This document shows, piece after piece, positions 30,084-41,685 of a stretch of 64,000 bases of DNA. The notes under the pieces are model-generated. The model saw only the letters and a program-made list of their open reading frames with translations, was not told where the DNA came from and made no database searches. Source of the stretch: Allacma fusca. Lineage: Eukaryota > Arthropoda > Collembola > Symphypleona > Sminthuridae. A program made the translations under genes and the position numbers. Numbering within the stretch: position 1 is the first letter of the stretch; each line of letters starts with the position of its first letter. The DNA is taken from NCBI GenBank assembly GCA_947179485.1, contig OX359245.1, positions 70,295,067-70,359,066 of the forward strand, given 5' to 3'.

Positions 30084-31877
30084 CTACTGCATCCGACTCA
30101 TCCAACGTTGATTCAGCATTAAAAATTTCACCATGCCTTCACCAAGCACGGTATACTTAAGGGTACCCTTCCCCTTCACACAGATGGCGGAAGGGCACCA
30201 CTTATTTCCATACCGTTTTTCAGAGAGGGAGACTCTAGGACTCCATGCGGACTTATAGAAAACATTATTCAACCTCCATGGGGGAACCCTCCATGGAGGA
30301 TTTTCTATAAGTCCGCATGGAAATACACTACTCATACACAATTCTGTTTCAGAGAAACAAGCATAATTGCATTGTTGGCAAAGCCAAAGTTTAAAAGGTA
30401 AATTGGCATCAGGACCATCTTCCTCTTTTGACAATACGAATTTTTGCCGACAAAATATTCCCTCATTGTTTCCAATTAAATCCTTCCCCCGTACTGAATC
30501 ATGTGTTCCTTTATTCAAGGTTGGCTTAACTTCCTGGATTTCCCGATGGGCACAACAACCATCCCTTCGATGATGTTCCTTGTGGCATCTCAAGCACTTG
30601 TACGGTTTTTCCTTCAGGTGCCAGCGAATGTGACGATAAACATAACTTCGTCGTCTGAAAACCTTCTCGCAAAAAATGCACGTGTAAGAATTCTCTGTCA
30701 AATATTTTCTTCCCTCAGATCTTACGTTTATTATTTCCTGTTCTCTGGGAACAGGTGAGGGAGATTGACACTTGAATGATTTCCCCGTCCTATGTCCTTC
30801 CTTGTGTTTTATCACGTCCGTCCAATAATTTGTACGGAAAGAGCAGAGTTCACATTTGTACAGCTTTTCCCTTGAGTGTATTTTCTCATGGAGTTTCCAA
30901 GAATCTTTCCCAATGGCAATGTAAGAACAGACGTTACATTTGTGAGGTTCGGTGTCTCTATCTTTTGAATGGGTTTTTTCGTGCTGATTTAATGCAGATT
31001 TTTCCTTTGCAGCGTAGGAGCATTGAGGACATTTAAATGGTTTTACTTTGGAGTGTGTTCCTTCATGGGATATCAAAGTGGATTTTCTAGAGCTAGCGTA
31101 GGGACATTGTTGACATTTGTAAGGTCTTTCCCCTGAATGGATTCTTCCATGAAGTGTTAATGTATACCTGCGAGCTGTGGAGAACGGACAATGTTCACAT
31201 TTGAAGGGCCTCTTTCCCGAATGGATTATTCCATGTGTTTTTAGCATAAACCTGTGATCCGTGGAGAAGGAACATTCCTGACACTGATAAAGTTTGTCTC
31301 CTAAATGTATTCTTTCATGCGCTTGTAGGGCTCGGATATTAATGGCACTGTAAGGACATAGCTGGCATTTATATTGATTTTCAAGTGAGTGTGTTTTTTC
31401 ATGGCGTTCCCAAGCACCCTTTTGAGTGGAAAAGTACGAACATTGACGACATTTGTAGGTTCTTACTCCTGAATGGATTCCATCATGAAATTTCAAGTCC
31501 GAGCTGTTAGTTGTGGAGAAAGAGCAATGTTTACATTTTAGCCGTTTCCCCTGCGGGTGTCTTTTTTTAAGCACTTCCACTTTCTTCCTATGATTTGAAG
31601 CAACGGAGCACTGTTTGTTTTTTACCTTCAAATGTTTGGCTACATGTGTTTGCAAATGAGATTTTGAAATTGAAGCGTAAGAGCACTGTTGGCATTGGTA
31701 AGGTCTTTCTCCTGAGTGAGATTTCTCGTGCCTTTTGTAATTACCTTTTTTAAATGTAGTGTAAGAACATTGGAGACACTTATAGGGTATTCCTATGGAT
31801 TTAATGTTGGGGTGAGACCCAAGTTCGGATTTTCTGATTGGAATAACAGATTCAGGGCTGCAATGATTGGACTTCAT
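30084..31877 (-). CDS. C2H2 zinc-finger protein 1, C-terminus replaced by Polinton sequence
   Basis: The frame from the ATG at 31877 has 597 codons. Residues 1-515 are host; residues 516-597 are encoded by the Polinton terminal repeat and subterminal DNA. About 13 C2H2 fingers are visible, most with YKC-x2-C-S-Y/F and H-x3-H spacing and short linkers containing HSGERPY-like sequence, plus degenerate ones. It is presumably a sequence-specific DNA-binding nuclear protein. The paralog at 56880-58493 is very similar throughout. The element cut exactly between the cysteines and histidines of the last finger (ELCM), so that finger cannot fold. The rest could still work. It is single-exon with no KRAB-like domain seen. 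The upstream region is tandemly duplicated. Confidence 0.85.
   Translation of the reverse strand: MKSNHCSPESVIPIRKSELGSHPNIKSIGIPYKCLQCSYTTFKKGNYKRHEKSHSGERPYQCQQCSYASISKSHLQTHVAKHLKVKNKQCSVASNHRKKVEVLKKRHPQGKRLKCKHCSFSTTNSSDLKFHDGIHSGVRTYKCRQCSYFSTQKGAWERHEKTHSLENQYKCQLCPYSAINIRALQAHERIHLGDKLYQCQECSFSTDHRFMLKTHGIIHSGKRPFKCEHCPFSTARRYTLTLHGRIHSGERPYKCQQCPYASSRKSTLISHEGTHSKVKPFKCPQCSYAAKEKSALNQHEKTHSKDRDTEPHKCNVCSYIAIGKDSWKLHEKIHSREKLYKCELCSFRTNYWTDVIKHKEGHRTGKSFKCQSPSPVPREQEIINVRSEGRKYLTENSYTCIFCEKVFRRRSYVYRHIRWHLKEKPYKCLRCHKEHHRRDGCCAHREIQEVKPTLNKGTHDSVRGKDLIGNNEGIFCRQKFVLSKEEDGPDANLPFKLWLCQQCNYACFSETELCMSSVFPCGLIENPPWRVPPWRLNNVFYKSAWSPRVSLSEKRYGNKWCPSAICVKGKGTLKYTVLGEGMVKFLMLNQRWMSRMQ
30145..30332. 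repeat. Right terminal inverted repeat of the Polinton
   Basis: Inverse of 5421-5615 with small gaps; the outer 62 or so bases are identical. It contains the hairpin arms 30243-30262 and 30301-30320. Read on the minus strand the whole repeat is open in the frame of the interrupted zinc-finger gene and supplies the last 82 codons of that chimeric frame. It also lies 80-270 bp upstream of the right-end membrane-protein start. Confidence 0.9.
30333..30338. repeat. Right target-site duplication of the Polinton (CATACA)
   Basis: Identical to 5415-5420 and directly abutting the right terminal repeat. On the minus strand it encodes Cys-Met of the interrupted zinc finger. Confidence 0.95.
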
Positions 31878-31888
31878 TTTCAGTTTTC

Positions 31889-32390
31889 AAACACAAGTTA
31901 ACACATTTATAAGCACGAGAATGAAGGTAAGCTTCACACAGACCAGAGCTTTAAATAGTTAATTTAGTTAAATCTACTTATTTATATTAATAATTTATTT
32001 ATTATTATTTACAATGCACCTTTTCCTATTTCAGAGGTAACGGATCGGGATTTGACTCAATTATCCATTTGGAGCTCTCTAACTTCATTATTTTAATAAG
32101 TCAGCAAAATCCAACTATAAAGTTAAAATATATATATAAAACACAAGTTAACAAATTTATAAGCACGAGATTTTTAAGGTTAGCTTCAGAGAGACCAGAG
32201 CTTCAAACATTTAATTTATTTAAATTTAATTATTTATATTAACAATTAATTTATTATTGTTCGCAATGTACCTTTTCTTATTTAGGAGGTAACATACCGG
32301 GATTTGACAGAAATATCCATTTAACTAACTTCATTATTTTAAAAAATCAGCAACATCCAACTATAAAGTTATATAAATATATAATTCCAT
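31889..32390. repeat. Tandem duplication of the zinc-finger gene 5' flank, 2 x 250 bp
   Basis: Two units start with AACACAAGTTAACA near 31,889 and 32,141. Both contain ATTTATAAGCACGAGA, AGAGACCAGAGCTT or CAGACCAGAGCTTT, CAATG.ACCTTTTC and ATCCAACTATAAAGTTA. The corresponding flank of gene 2 (about 58,505-58,720) has one copy, so the doubling happened here. It probably duplicates the promoter or first untranslated exon. Similarity of the two loci continues to about 32,560 and 59,100 (AAACCTGTCCGTTA). Confidence 0.7.
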
Positions 32391-32754
32391 AAAAATAGAA
32401 CTTTAGACTAAATATAAATTCTTCCGAAATCTCTCTTCTCTTATCCGTCTATATTTACATACATATATTTTCTCTCTGAAGACTTACGTACATACATATG
32501 TATAGGTATACTACGTGCCTTGGGACAGCTAAACCTGTCCGTTAGATTGGACAAATTTTGGAATGCTGAACTCGGGCAACTTACAAGGCAACTTACAAAA
32601 TTGATTTTGTTTAGTTTTTTGGTTTCAAGGTTAGATGTATCTTTTGCAATTGTTGACCGATCACTTTGATTTTTTTTTTCTAATCAGAATACAATTCTGT
32701 ATAAAAAAGAAGTCCCTTCAACTGTGGTTGGCTAGAACTTGGAGTACGTAGGGG

Positions 32755-33131
32755 CAGGGGTTGGATTTTTGTAAATCTCCCTGGAAGATCATTTCTTAAT
32801 TTCCCTGCTGGTAGGTCCTCAACGATTTCAAAAATTCCTACAGAAAAAATGGTCAAAAATTTTTAAAATCCCTGTTGGCAAAAAAAATCCCTTACAAGAC
32901 GTGAAATCCCTGTCAAATTAGGCCAATCAAGCCAAAAAACCCTGTTTGCTTAACAAATTTCCCTAGGAATCAAGTCAACAAATTTAAAAATCCCTGGCAA
33001 AAAAAAGGTCGACTATTTTTTTCAAAATCCCTGTTCGTAAAAATAAATCCCTTCCCTTTGAGATTTTCCCTGCCAGAAATATTTTTCCCTGGGAAGAATC
33101 TTCCCGTCTTCCTACAAAAATCCGGCCCCTG
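32755..33131. mobile_element. MITE, CAGGGGTTGGATTTTTG ends (copy 1)
   Basis: Begins CAGGGGTTGGATTTTTGT and ends with ACAAAAATCCGGCCCCTG. The interior is made of AAATCCCTG-type repeats. It is the same family as 35223-35622 in opposite orientation. No clear target duplication is visible around this copy. No coding content. Confidence 0.65.
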
Positions 33132-34270
33132 CCCCTGCCTTGTTGCCCCTTGCCCCAAGCTTATTGCACATTCTTTGTACTGCAAATAGACAAATAAAAG
33201 GATAAATATTTTTACATTATACAGTTTGTAGGCTATGCTGTAAGACAGGCTAAGCTATACTTGTGAATTTAGGCTAGGCTTTAGAGTATACAAATGTTGG
33301 GCCAAATTTAGGTCTACCAGTAAGTCAGTAAGATACTCTCCAGATATTGGCAGGTATTATCCGTAGCTTGGACGGTTAGCTATTGAGCGATAATAGGTCC
33401 AAATATATTTTTAAAATTTTCCAAAAATAAAATTCCAAATATAAATTTATAAGAATAAAGGAGGTGTTCAAAACTCTAAGGCGCTCGGGTATGTCCGAGT
33501 ATCAACCCCACATTATTATTATATTGGCAAATATTTTGCTATCACTTGAGAACCACTACATAGGAAGGTAACTGTACGCATAAAATATACTGTATTTTCA
33601 ATTTTAATAACACTAAAACATCTAGTATAAAGGTAGTGAAGTAGCTTGACTATGACGTGTGGCTCAGTGCTGGAGAATAATAAAAGATAGGTCAAACTAA
33701 ATAAAGAACTAAACCAGGAAACTTATCTAATTATTATTAATTTATTTATAAACCAGAATAGATGGTAGTAGTACTGTGACACACAACGTACTAACCATTG
33801 GCTGAATTCCTTTACAATAATTATTATTATTCCCAAAACTAATAGTACCTATCATTTTTTAAACTAATAATATCCAAAATTTCGAAAATGAATAATAATT
33901 GTTAAAATTAATAACATCATTAATATAACGGAGTCATAACAGTATGTATAGATACTCGTTAGAGAAAGATGCGACAATCTAGTAATATTTTGCAGACGAG
34001 AATAACAAACATATTTGAGAGAATTTTAACATAATATAGTTTTCAGCAATTACACACACTGTTACACTTCAACACTTAAAATATTAATACACCAATACAT
34101 TTGGTATTTGTTTACATTGGGACAAGACTAGTCTTTATCCTCATGTAATAATTAATGGAACTACAAACTTGTAAAAAATTATGTTTCAGATTTTTAACTT
34201 TGCTACATAAGTCTCCGTGTAAAATTTCACCGTTGGTAAACGCAAACTGCCACTTGAAACTTGAACCATA
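33132..34270. other. Intergenic, no gene seen
   Basis: AT-rich, only fragments of small repeats. The stretch around 33,520-33,590 (ATTGGCAAATATTTTGC..GAACCACTACATAGGAA) is a degraded member of the palindromic CAGTG..CTATATAGTGGC family best seen at 42516-42583. Confidence 0.5.
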
Positions 34271-34965
34271 CATGGGGGCTACTCGCGAGTGACGAGTGCA
34301 CTCAACACACTCCTACTCACACTCACAGGGGAGTAGCAAGGTAAAGAGTAGGAGTGAAGGCGCCAAAAACTTCGTGAGTTGGAGTGGTATAAATCGAAGC
34401 ATAGAAAAAGAGTAGGAGTAGGAGTAGCATGCTTTGCTACTCACTATTTCTCTTACCATTGTATTAATCGCATAAAGCTAGCATTGCCACGTTAAAAGAT
34501 TGGCGGTTATTGGGAAATATTTCATAATTTTAAACAAATAATCGTGTGGAATGCCGACTTATGTACAAGCCATGCATTGGAAGACAAAATATGTCACAGA
34601 TTTGAAATAAATCTTGAGCAAACTTCCAGGCGTTGTTATTATAAATATAGTCAATTATTGTAAACTTCGTCGGTATTTGCATTTGTCATTGAATTTTGAC
34701 TATAAAATTAAATGGAACTATTTTGTGCTTAGTATTCGCTTTCATAATTATAAGGAAAACTTTTGTCTTAATATTTGCAAATATTTCGGTGAAAACATTG
34801 AGTAACTCACGAGTGGTGAGTAGGAGTTGTGAGATTTGAAGTTAGCGCTGAGAGTAGGAGTAGGAGTTTTACATTCTCAGTAAGACTGCGAGTGGGCAAG
34901 AGTAGGAGTGGTGGAATTTTTCTCTATGGGAGTGCGAGTGTGAGTGCGAGTGGGAAAAAAACCTA
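34270..34965. repeat. Probable non-autonomous element with GAGTAGGAGT repeats
   Basis: Both borders are made of imperfect GAGTAGGAGT/GAGTGCGAGTG units (34,277-34,450 and 34,805-34,960) around an AT-rich centre. This layout resembles the hAT-like elements elsewhere in the window with repeated subterminal motifs, but I could not find clean inverted ends or a target duplication. Confidence 0.45.
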
Positions 34966-35222
34966 CATCTTTGACTTGAACTGAATCAAGAAGAGATTTG
35001 AATTTTTGAATCAAAATTTTCCCGGGGCTAAACATGCCTTATTGCATAGATGGGCACTCGCACGAGAGAAAGAGAAATCGCCCAATGCCTCGTCCTCGCC
35101 CTCAGAAGTCACAAACTGCCTGAAACTGCAAGGGTGATGGGGAGTACACGTTTATATTAGGCGCCCTCGCGAACATGAGGCAGAGGACCAATGGAGAAGG
35201 TGTGAATGAAAGAGGGTGAAGC

Positions 35223-35622
35223 CAGGGGTGGGATTTTTGTGAGAAGATGGGAAGATTCTTCCTAAGTAAAAAATGTATTTGGGAAGGAAAATCCAAATGG
35301 ACGGGATTCTATTTTGTGAACAGGGATTTTAAAATTCGTTGATCTTTCTTTTGGCAGGGTTTTTCAAATTTGTTGACGTGTTTCAAGGGAATTTGTTAGG
35401 CAAACAGGGATTTTTAGATTGATTGACCTCATTTGACAGAAATTAGTCTTATTTGGGAAGTTATTTTTGCCAACAGGGATTTTGAAAATCGTTTATCTTT
35501 TTTTCAGCAGGGATTTTTGAAATAGGAGAGGACCTCCCAGCAGAATTTCATTCCAGAAACTCAACAGGGAAATTCAGAAATGATCTTCCAGGGAGATTTA
35601 CAGTACAAAAATCCGACCGCTG
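35223..35622. mobile_element. hAT-like MITE, CAGGGGTGGGATTTTTG ends (copy 2)
   Basis: Inverted ends CAGGGGTGGGATTTTTG and ACAAAAATCCGACCGCTG, with an 8-bp duplication bearing one mismatch, GGTGAAGC (35215-35222) and GCTGAAGC (35623-35630). The interior matches copy 1 at 32755-33131 in inverse orientation. Confidence 0.75.
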
Positions 35623-36256
35623 GCTGAAGCAGAGTACACCTGCACACCCTCATTTTATGAACTGCATGGAATCGGATGGGATTTTGTGTGAAGTGAGATA
35701 CTTAAAAGGCCGGTGTTCCGGCACAAAAGTCCGACGCTTAAAATTGTTCCTGTTTCCATTGAAATTTATTATATTGAACTGCAGATTAATTTTTCATGTT
35801 CGGAAGTCGGTGAAACAATAATTTTTAAACGAGGGTTCTTGTGAGTTTTATTTTTGTATAATGCCGTTTTCAGGTCTAACTATTGACTGGTCTGAGGTAA
35901 TGGAACCGTTTGTTAGTATATTACCAAGATTGATTAGTATGAGGCGAAGAAACCAGCTTTGATCATAAGTGTTTGAGTCATTGGACAGCGTGAACAATTA
36001 TTACAGCAAATTGGTAATAGCCTTTTAAAGTAGAAAAATATTGTAGTTGTTTCAATGATGTGTGCCAATTTCTGTGGTGATAGCGTGATAGGTGAGACGG
36101 ATGTGAGCCAGAATCAAAATGCTACTAAATTTGAACACAACAATTGTTTATTTCAACAAAAAAAAATTCATCAAATATTTTCGGGCGCTGATCCTATACC
36201 ATAATTTCAAGATGATGAAAGGATTTTAAAACTTCGCTCTCTATCATAAGCGCGCT

Positions 36257-36549
36257 TTATTGGTGGCTACTGGTATACCAGATCATTATACAGTGACAAG
36301 GGTGGCAATATTGTCACGGGCTACATTTACAACAACATGTCATCACAGTTTAGTGACTACCCATTTATATTAAAGAGAAAACGGTTTCCTATTAGAGTAT
36401 GCTTTGCAAAGACAGTTAATAAATGCCGAGGACAAAGTTCAGGTAACGTTGGCATTTATTATTTATGCACGTCTAAACATAATATCAACGTAGTTGAAAC
36501 TGATATTGCCAAACAAGGTGAAATAATGGGCAAAGGTGAAGGTATATAA
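36257..36549 (+). pseudogene. Helitron helicase C-terminal relic
   Basis: The frame through the ATG at 36337 reads DYPFILKRKRFPIRVCFAKT followed by VNKCRGQS, resembling the end of Helitron Rep/helicase proteins (FPFRRRQFPVR..FAMTINKSQGQ). The preceding GGNIVTGYIYNN fits the same region. Nothing of the replication-initiator part is present, so it is a dead fragment. Confidence 0.6.
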
Positions 36550-37349
36550 GAAGCACACGTAATTATGTTTTTAAAGAAGTTTTGTAATTTGTTGTAATTA
36601 AAGAGGCTTTAATAAGACTATTCTATAGATTCTTCTATATTCTTTAGATATATATTCTTATAATACTAGAATTTAACGATGACAGGACATTTTTAAATCT
36701 TCACTCTCTCTCCTAAACGCTCTTCATGGGTTCGACAGTACAAATTCCAAATTGTGTGTTTAAACAAAGTTCTGAAATGTTAGATTACAATAATATAAAA
36801 TTGTATTTCAGAAGCCAAGGTCATTTAAAAAAAATGTAATATGCATATATTTACAACTGGGGTGTAAGTGTTTTCCATTGGCAAAACCGATGGCTGTTTA
36901 TTCATCTCATTATCAGCATCATTTTGTCTAGAATATTTTAAGACTTGCTGATTAATTAGCCCTTTCTCTGTATCGTACGTTAATATATATATATTTCTGA
37001 GTCATGTGCTATACGACTGAACTAGCTAACTATGAAGCCTTTCAAAGCCAGCAATAGCTGGCTGTGCAGTGCTAGTATGTAATAGATTTGATGCACTTTC
37101 TCGGAAGCAATTCAATATGTCCCTCTCCTCAGATTTGGATGTACGACCAGAGAGCAAATTTTCTGAATGAACAAAGCTCTCATTGTGAGGGATAGAATTT
37201 TGAACCGCTTCCACAGTGAAGGAAATAACAATACTGGAAGATTTAATTGTGTTCATTTTATCCTGGAGAGGCATTCGGGAAATAATATCTGTATTTGCCC
37301 AATAATTGCAACTCATGTGAACTTTTTCATGGTAAACTGGAACCTGTAT

Positions 37350-40300
37350 TTTAATACTCACATGTTGCGGAAACTAGCTGCGGGGAAGTGTACAATTTGT
37401 GATTCAAAGTTAGCCAAGCATGCATATTTTGTATGGAAGAACAACGAGCCATAATTGAATGTTGTAATTTATAGAAAACTGACTTAAGCCCTGCTTTTTC
37501 CAATGATGTAATATGGACTGAGTGGGTCTCAATTGTTAATATCCTATAGCAATGATACATATACAATAGTTTTGGTATGGTTGCAAAATATTGTGTCGTA
37601 ATATATTTATACATGTATATACTGAATTGTGTATGAGAAATAATTCCTTTATACATATCTGTAATATAATTGCCGTTCTTGTTTACCTGTGAAAGTAAGT
37701 GAAGAAATATCAGTTACGTCATGTTTTTTATGCAAAGAATGACACAGGATTTATTAAAAGTGAGGCACCACTGAGCTTGATTTCCCATAATTCTCATGGC
37801 TTTACTCGCTGATATTTTTGAGTGTGTGTATGCAGCACATTCCCACTAAAGCAATTGACTTTAATTACAAAATACTTCCATTCATTATTTAATTAAATTT
37901 TTAATTATTATTTAATAATTATATTCCCTAAATCTTTATCCTTCTTATTTGTTTACAGCTTGTTGTAAAATATTTTTTTCAACCTAGCCCGTACAAGCAA
38001 TTTTTAACAAGCAAAAAAATACTTTTGCAAATTTAAAATTCAAGTTCAAGTATGAAAGCGAAATTCGACCGCTGTATTTTCACTACTCAATGTATCTGGC
38101 AAAGAAATATAACTTTATAACGGAAATTTATTGCGGTCGGATTATATTAATGAACCCACAAAGAAGTTAAAAAGGGACAACCGTATGTTCAAAATAGCGA
38201 GTAACGCCAAGGTGGGAATTGTGTTCTCCAATCATTATTTTTCAAATTGTTTAGATTGTCAGGTATTCTAAAAAATAAATTTGTAGAAATAATTCTTAAG
38301 CTCCTGTAAACACAATTTTAAACGGTATTTTAAAATTTATAAATTATGTCGACATCACTTGGTGACCGATGAGACCCAAATCAAAAACAAATTCACATAA
38401 AACTGATGTCAAAATCTGGCGACAATTATTTCATATTTTTGCGAAGTTAATGCTTGAAGTATGTGCCTTATCGACAATTGAGAACTGCATATAAATTCAT
38501 TAACCCTGAAAAATTTTGGCCATGGGGTTAATCAAAATGTTTTTATTCCAGTAGTCAACTCCATGCAATACAAAATAAAACTAGGAATTCTCAACGCTTT
38601 GCATTTACAATTATTACACATCATCTCGAATTAAAATTGCGTCTAAATGTTGTCCTTAAATCCAATTGTAACCGACGAAAATCTTCTCTAAATCCATATG
38701 AACTTCAGTCATGTTTTCCAAAGAGTGTTTTACCGTTTGCAGTTTTGTAGGGTCAAACTTCAACAGGGTGCCAGAAACCGAAAGCCCAATTTATTTTTAC
38801 CAATACTTGTTTTCAAAGGATAAGGAATTCAATGTGCACAAGGTTGTAAATGAAAGTTTGACGAAGAAAAATGAACATAATATAATTAGTCTAAACCTCA
38901 GTGTAAAAACAGCGAGGATCGTCAAATAGTTACTGGTTCGTAATCGTATTAGCTAGGACTTTCTTTTGTAAATACACACGACGTCCATATATCAGGATGC
39001 CTCAAAGCAATTTACATTAACTAAAATCATGAAAGTTTTTTATTGGTTACTCGGTACTATCTCGTTCTCGTTGTTTTTTCAGTAGCGAGAACGAGATAAA
39101 AGAGGAAAACTAGATACTAACCCCAACTACACAGCATAGCATTAATGCATTCATTAAGGGAATGCCACTTAATTGCTAGAAGTATAACTATTTCACGAAT
39201 CTTAGATACAATGGTACTAGAGTTACTAATACAAGACACAAAAAAGGGTATAGAATATCTACAGACATTGTTTACGAACAGAAAAAAATCGGATAAATTT
39301 GGGTTAAAATATTTTAGAGATGGATTAACAAACGCCCAGTGTCAGCTTCGAATAGTTTAGTAGATTCATCATTTTCGTTTATAACCTTCAATTAACCAGC
39401 ATCTTTCCTATTTCGATTACTTATAACTAGTGTCACTGAATTGCTTACAATGATTTCCAGCAGGGTGAGACAAATTCTTCTATCAATAAAGCCGAACCCA
39501 CCATTTTGAGTGTACAGTGGCTGACAACTTTTGTGAAACTTTTGAAACCATTTTGGCTCATGCTGATATTTTCAAGAGCGAAGAACCTTTTCTGACATTT
39601 CCAAATGTTCTGCAAGTGAAAGCATTATCAATGACAGACAATAATAAATACTACAAACATAGCCTTGGGCGTGTGAGCAGTCACAGCTTCATACACATTC
39701 AAAATCAGTGTGGTTACAATAACGACAATGAAATAAGTGTAGTAGCGTCCGAGGTAATGGTTCCATTGTATCTGGGCAACTCTCAACCTTGAGTAGCATT
39801 CCGTGAAATAGAACAGTTTATCCGAATCACCAGGATGTCGATCTAAAATGCTGAAAATACGAATTAGCTTCCAATTTTAGAGGCAAACCCATTGTAATTG
39901 ATGAACAGGTTCGAAAAAGTGTCAACACCTTAACAGTACGAACGTTTACGAATGTCGTTTAAATAAAGGTACCTCAAGTACTCCTGCATTGTGGTTGTGT
40001 GATGGAAATGCGTTGTGATGAAACATATTATGGGCAGAAACTGGATTACCCAAATATATACTTGGAAAAGTGCACACACGACCTTCCATGTTTTCAGGAA
40101 ATCCGATCCCAAGAAAACTGACGTTACATGAAAGGGTTTCTCAGGGCGAGCAATCAAACGAAGAGTGTAAATCGCAACCATTCCATGTATCAATATTGAG
40201 CAATTTTGGATTCTTCTGATTCCTCTTCGGGAGATTTTAAACGCAATGGAGGACTCGTCACTACTAATGCAATTTTCTGGAATAATTACAAATCTGTCTT

Positions 40301-41010
40301 GCAAAATGCAACTCTGATGTTATGGATGTATACACATTGTGTAGTAATAAAAAGTTTAGATAATAGTAATTAATAATAAGTTTAGAAAATAATACCTTGA
40401 GTAAAAGCCCTACTCAACCTGATGAGTCTATTTACAACCGTCGTGAAATATCGTAAGTTTCTAATTGTCTCTAAGTAAAAGAAGCAGCTCACGAAAATCC
40501 CAGAGATGAAAGCTTGAAAGTCAGATTGACCTTTCTCAGAGCTGTGATTGTCATAAGCAATCCAAATGTACCGGGCGATTTGAAAACTCACGTAGAAGCC
40601 AAACAGGATTAAATTCACTAGCCATTGAAATACTTTCAACCCGGAGTTTGTTTTTTGAACTGATGAGTCCGACTCATCCCATTTAAATGGGAAAATTCCA
40701 AAATAGTAGCATTTTTGGATTACTTCTGAAATTGCTTTTACTCTTGCTTCAGCTTCCATAGCTATATTTGTTGCAAATCACGAAAGGCCTATTTCCCAGA
40801 GCTGAAATACAAAAAGAAAGCTTGAATTGCATTATCAATTCCATTTTTATTTAGTTTGTGTAGTCTGGCCCAATCAAGAAACTGAAGAACAATTGAGCAA
40901 AAAGTAAATTTTTAATTTAATGTTGTACAGTAATTACATATTATAATGACTTATCCATGCACCTTCAAATCAAACAGGTCAAGATTACAAAGTAGCAATG
41001 GTTACGATTT
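37350..41010. repeat. Segmental duplication, receptor copy 1
   Basis: Paralogous to about 45,275-49,700 in the same orientation. Clear anchors: CACATGTTG (37,359 and 45,276), GTATGGAAGAACAACGAGC (37,431 and 45,355), the three receptor exons, and GGTCAAGATTACAAAG or GGTCGAGATTACAAAG (40,977 and 49,668). Copy 2 is longer because of additional insertions, including the hAT-like MITE at 46139-46684. Outside the receptor exons no gene is seen. Confidence 0.75.
39430..40759 (-). pseudogene. Gustatory-receptor-like gene, copy 1, disrupted
   Basis: Exon 1 (40759-40396) begins EAEARVKAISEVIQKCYYFG and contains FPFKWDESDSS, two hydrophobic helices and LETIRNLRYF. Exon 2 (about 40,304-39,970) has LRLIARPEKPFHVTSVF and two more helices up to TTTMQEYL. 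Exon 3 (from about 39,785 down) starts VAQIQWNHYLGRYYTY. The layout, helices and motifs fit arthropod chemoreceptors of the gustatory family; the FPFKWD start makes me think of springtail receptors. Compared with copy 2, exon 3 is frameshifted near 39,630 and has an in-frame TGA at 39572-39574 where copy 2 has Trp. The final exon is missing. Confidence 0.7.
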
Positions 41011-41235
41011 TTTGTTGGATGACGGGAAGAATCAGAAATAGTAATTTTCTGGCTGATCCGATGACTCTTCGTTGCAGCTTTTTCGTTTATTTCCACTCTT
41101 TGTTTGGGATTTCACAATATGAGGTATTGCAAAATTCCTTGAAGAATGTGGATCCTTACTGCTGGAATAATTTCACATATCGATTAAATTCACACTATTG
41201 ACAACTGCCTTGAGCATGTTACAAAATATCCGGTA

Positions 41236-41685
41236 TAGGGGTGAGCAAACCGAGACAACGAGACGGAAATCTTGTTAGTCTCGCTCTTTATGCATCAACG
41301 AGACAGAACAAGATACCTCGCTTTATTTACCGAGAATATACTTTGCAATTAAATCTTGTTTAAGCCCATATCAAACCAAAAAATGGACTGTTCTACTATA
41401 CGATTCTGCCAATTGAGACATTTTGCAGCTCTTGGCTCTAGCATTTATCACAGCATGCGTTCATTTACTATTTTCAAGATTTTCATGTTTTCTAATTTCA
41501 TGATCCAAACCCAAAAATAAATATTTTGCGTCCTCAGTTAGGTTGACTCAAGATTGAATCTTGTTAGTGTTGTTCATTGCTTACTCACGCTTCTCTAGTT
41601 TTCAAATTATCCCGTTCTCATATTTTTTCCAAAAACGAGAACGAGACAAAATAGAATTTTAAAACCAACGAGATATTCACCCCTA
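41236..41685. mobile_element. hAT-like MITE, TAGGGGTGAGC ends
   Basis: Begins TAGGGGTGAGCAAACCGAG and ends ATATTCACCCCTA, with an 8-bp flanking duplication bearing one mismatch, ATCCGGTA (41228-41235) and ATCCAGTA (41686-41693). The interior has many GAACGAGAC repeats in both orientations. A degraded relative lies at about 47,328-47,815 and a fragment at 39,060-39,105. Confidence 0.75.

Larger units (their letters stand above)
5421..30332. mobile_element. Maverick/Polinton virus-like transposon, apparently complete
   Basis: The element is 24,912 bp. Its terminal inverted repeats begin AGTAGTGTATTTCC at 5421 and end with the exact inverse at 30332. It is flanked by the 6-bp duplication CATACA and interrupts a host exon. 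It carries the diagnostic Polinton set: protein-primed DNA polymerase B, retroviral-type integrase, adenain-like protease, FtsK/HerA-like ATPase, and major and probable minor capsid proteins. It also has extra genes: a Pif1-like helicase, a RING-like protein, a protein with an acidic C-terminus, and a membrane protein next to each end. All core frames are open once short introns are removed. Known Polintons are often 15-20 kb, so this one is long. Intact frames, near-identical outer repeats and a perfect duplication suggest recent insertion. Confidence 0.95.

Noticed and set aside
30367..31036. Plus-strand frames across zinc-finger gene 1
   Set aside because: Antisense shadows of the finger repeats; the same appear opposite gene 2.
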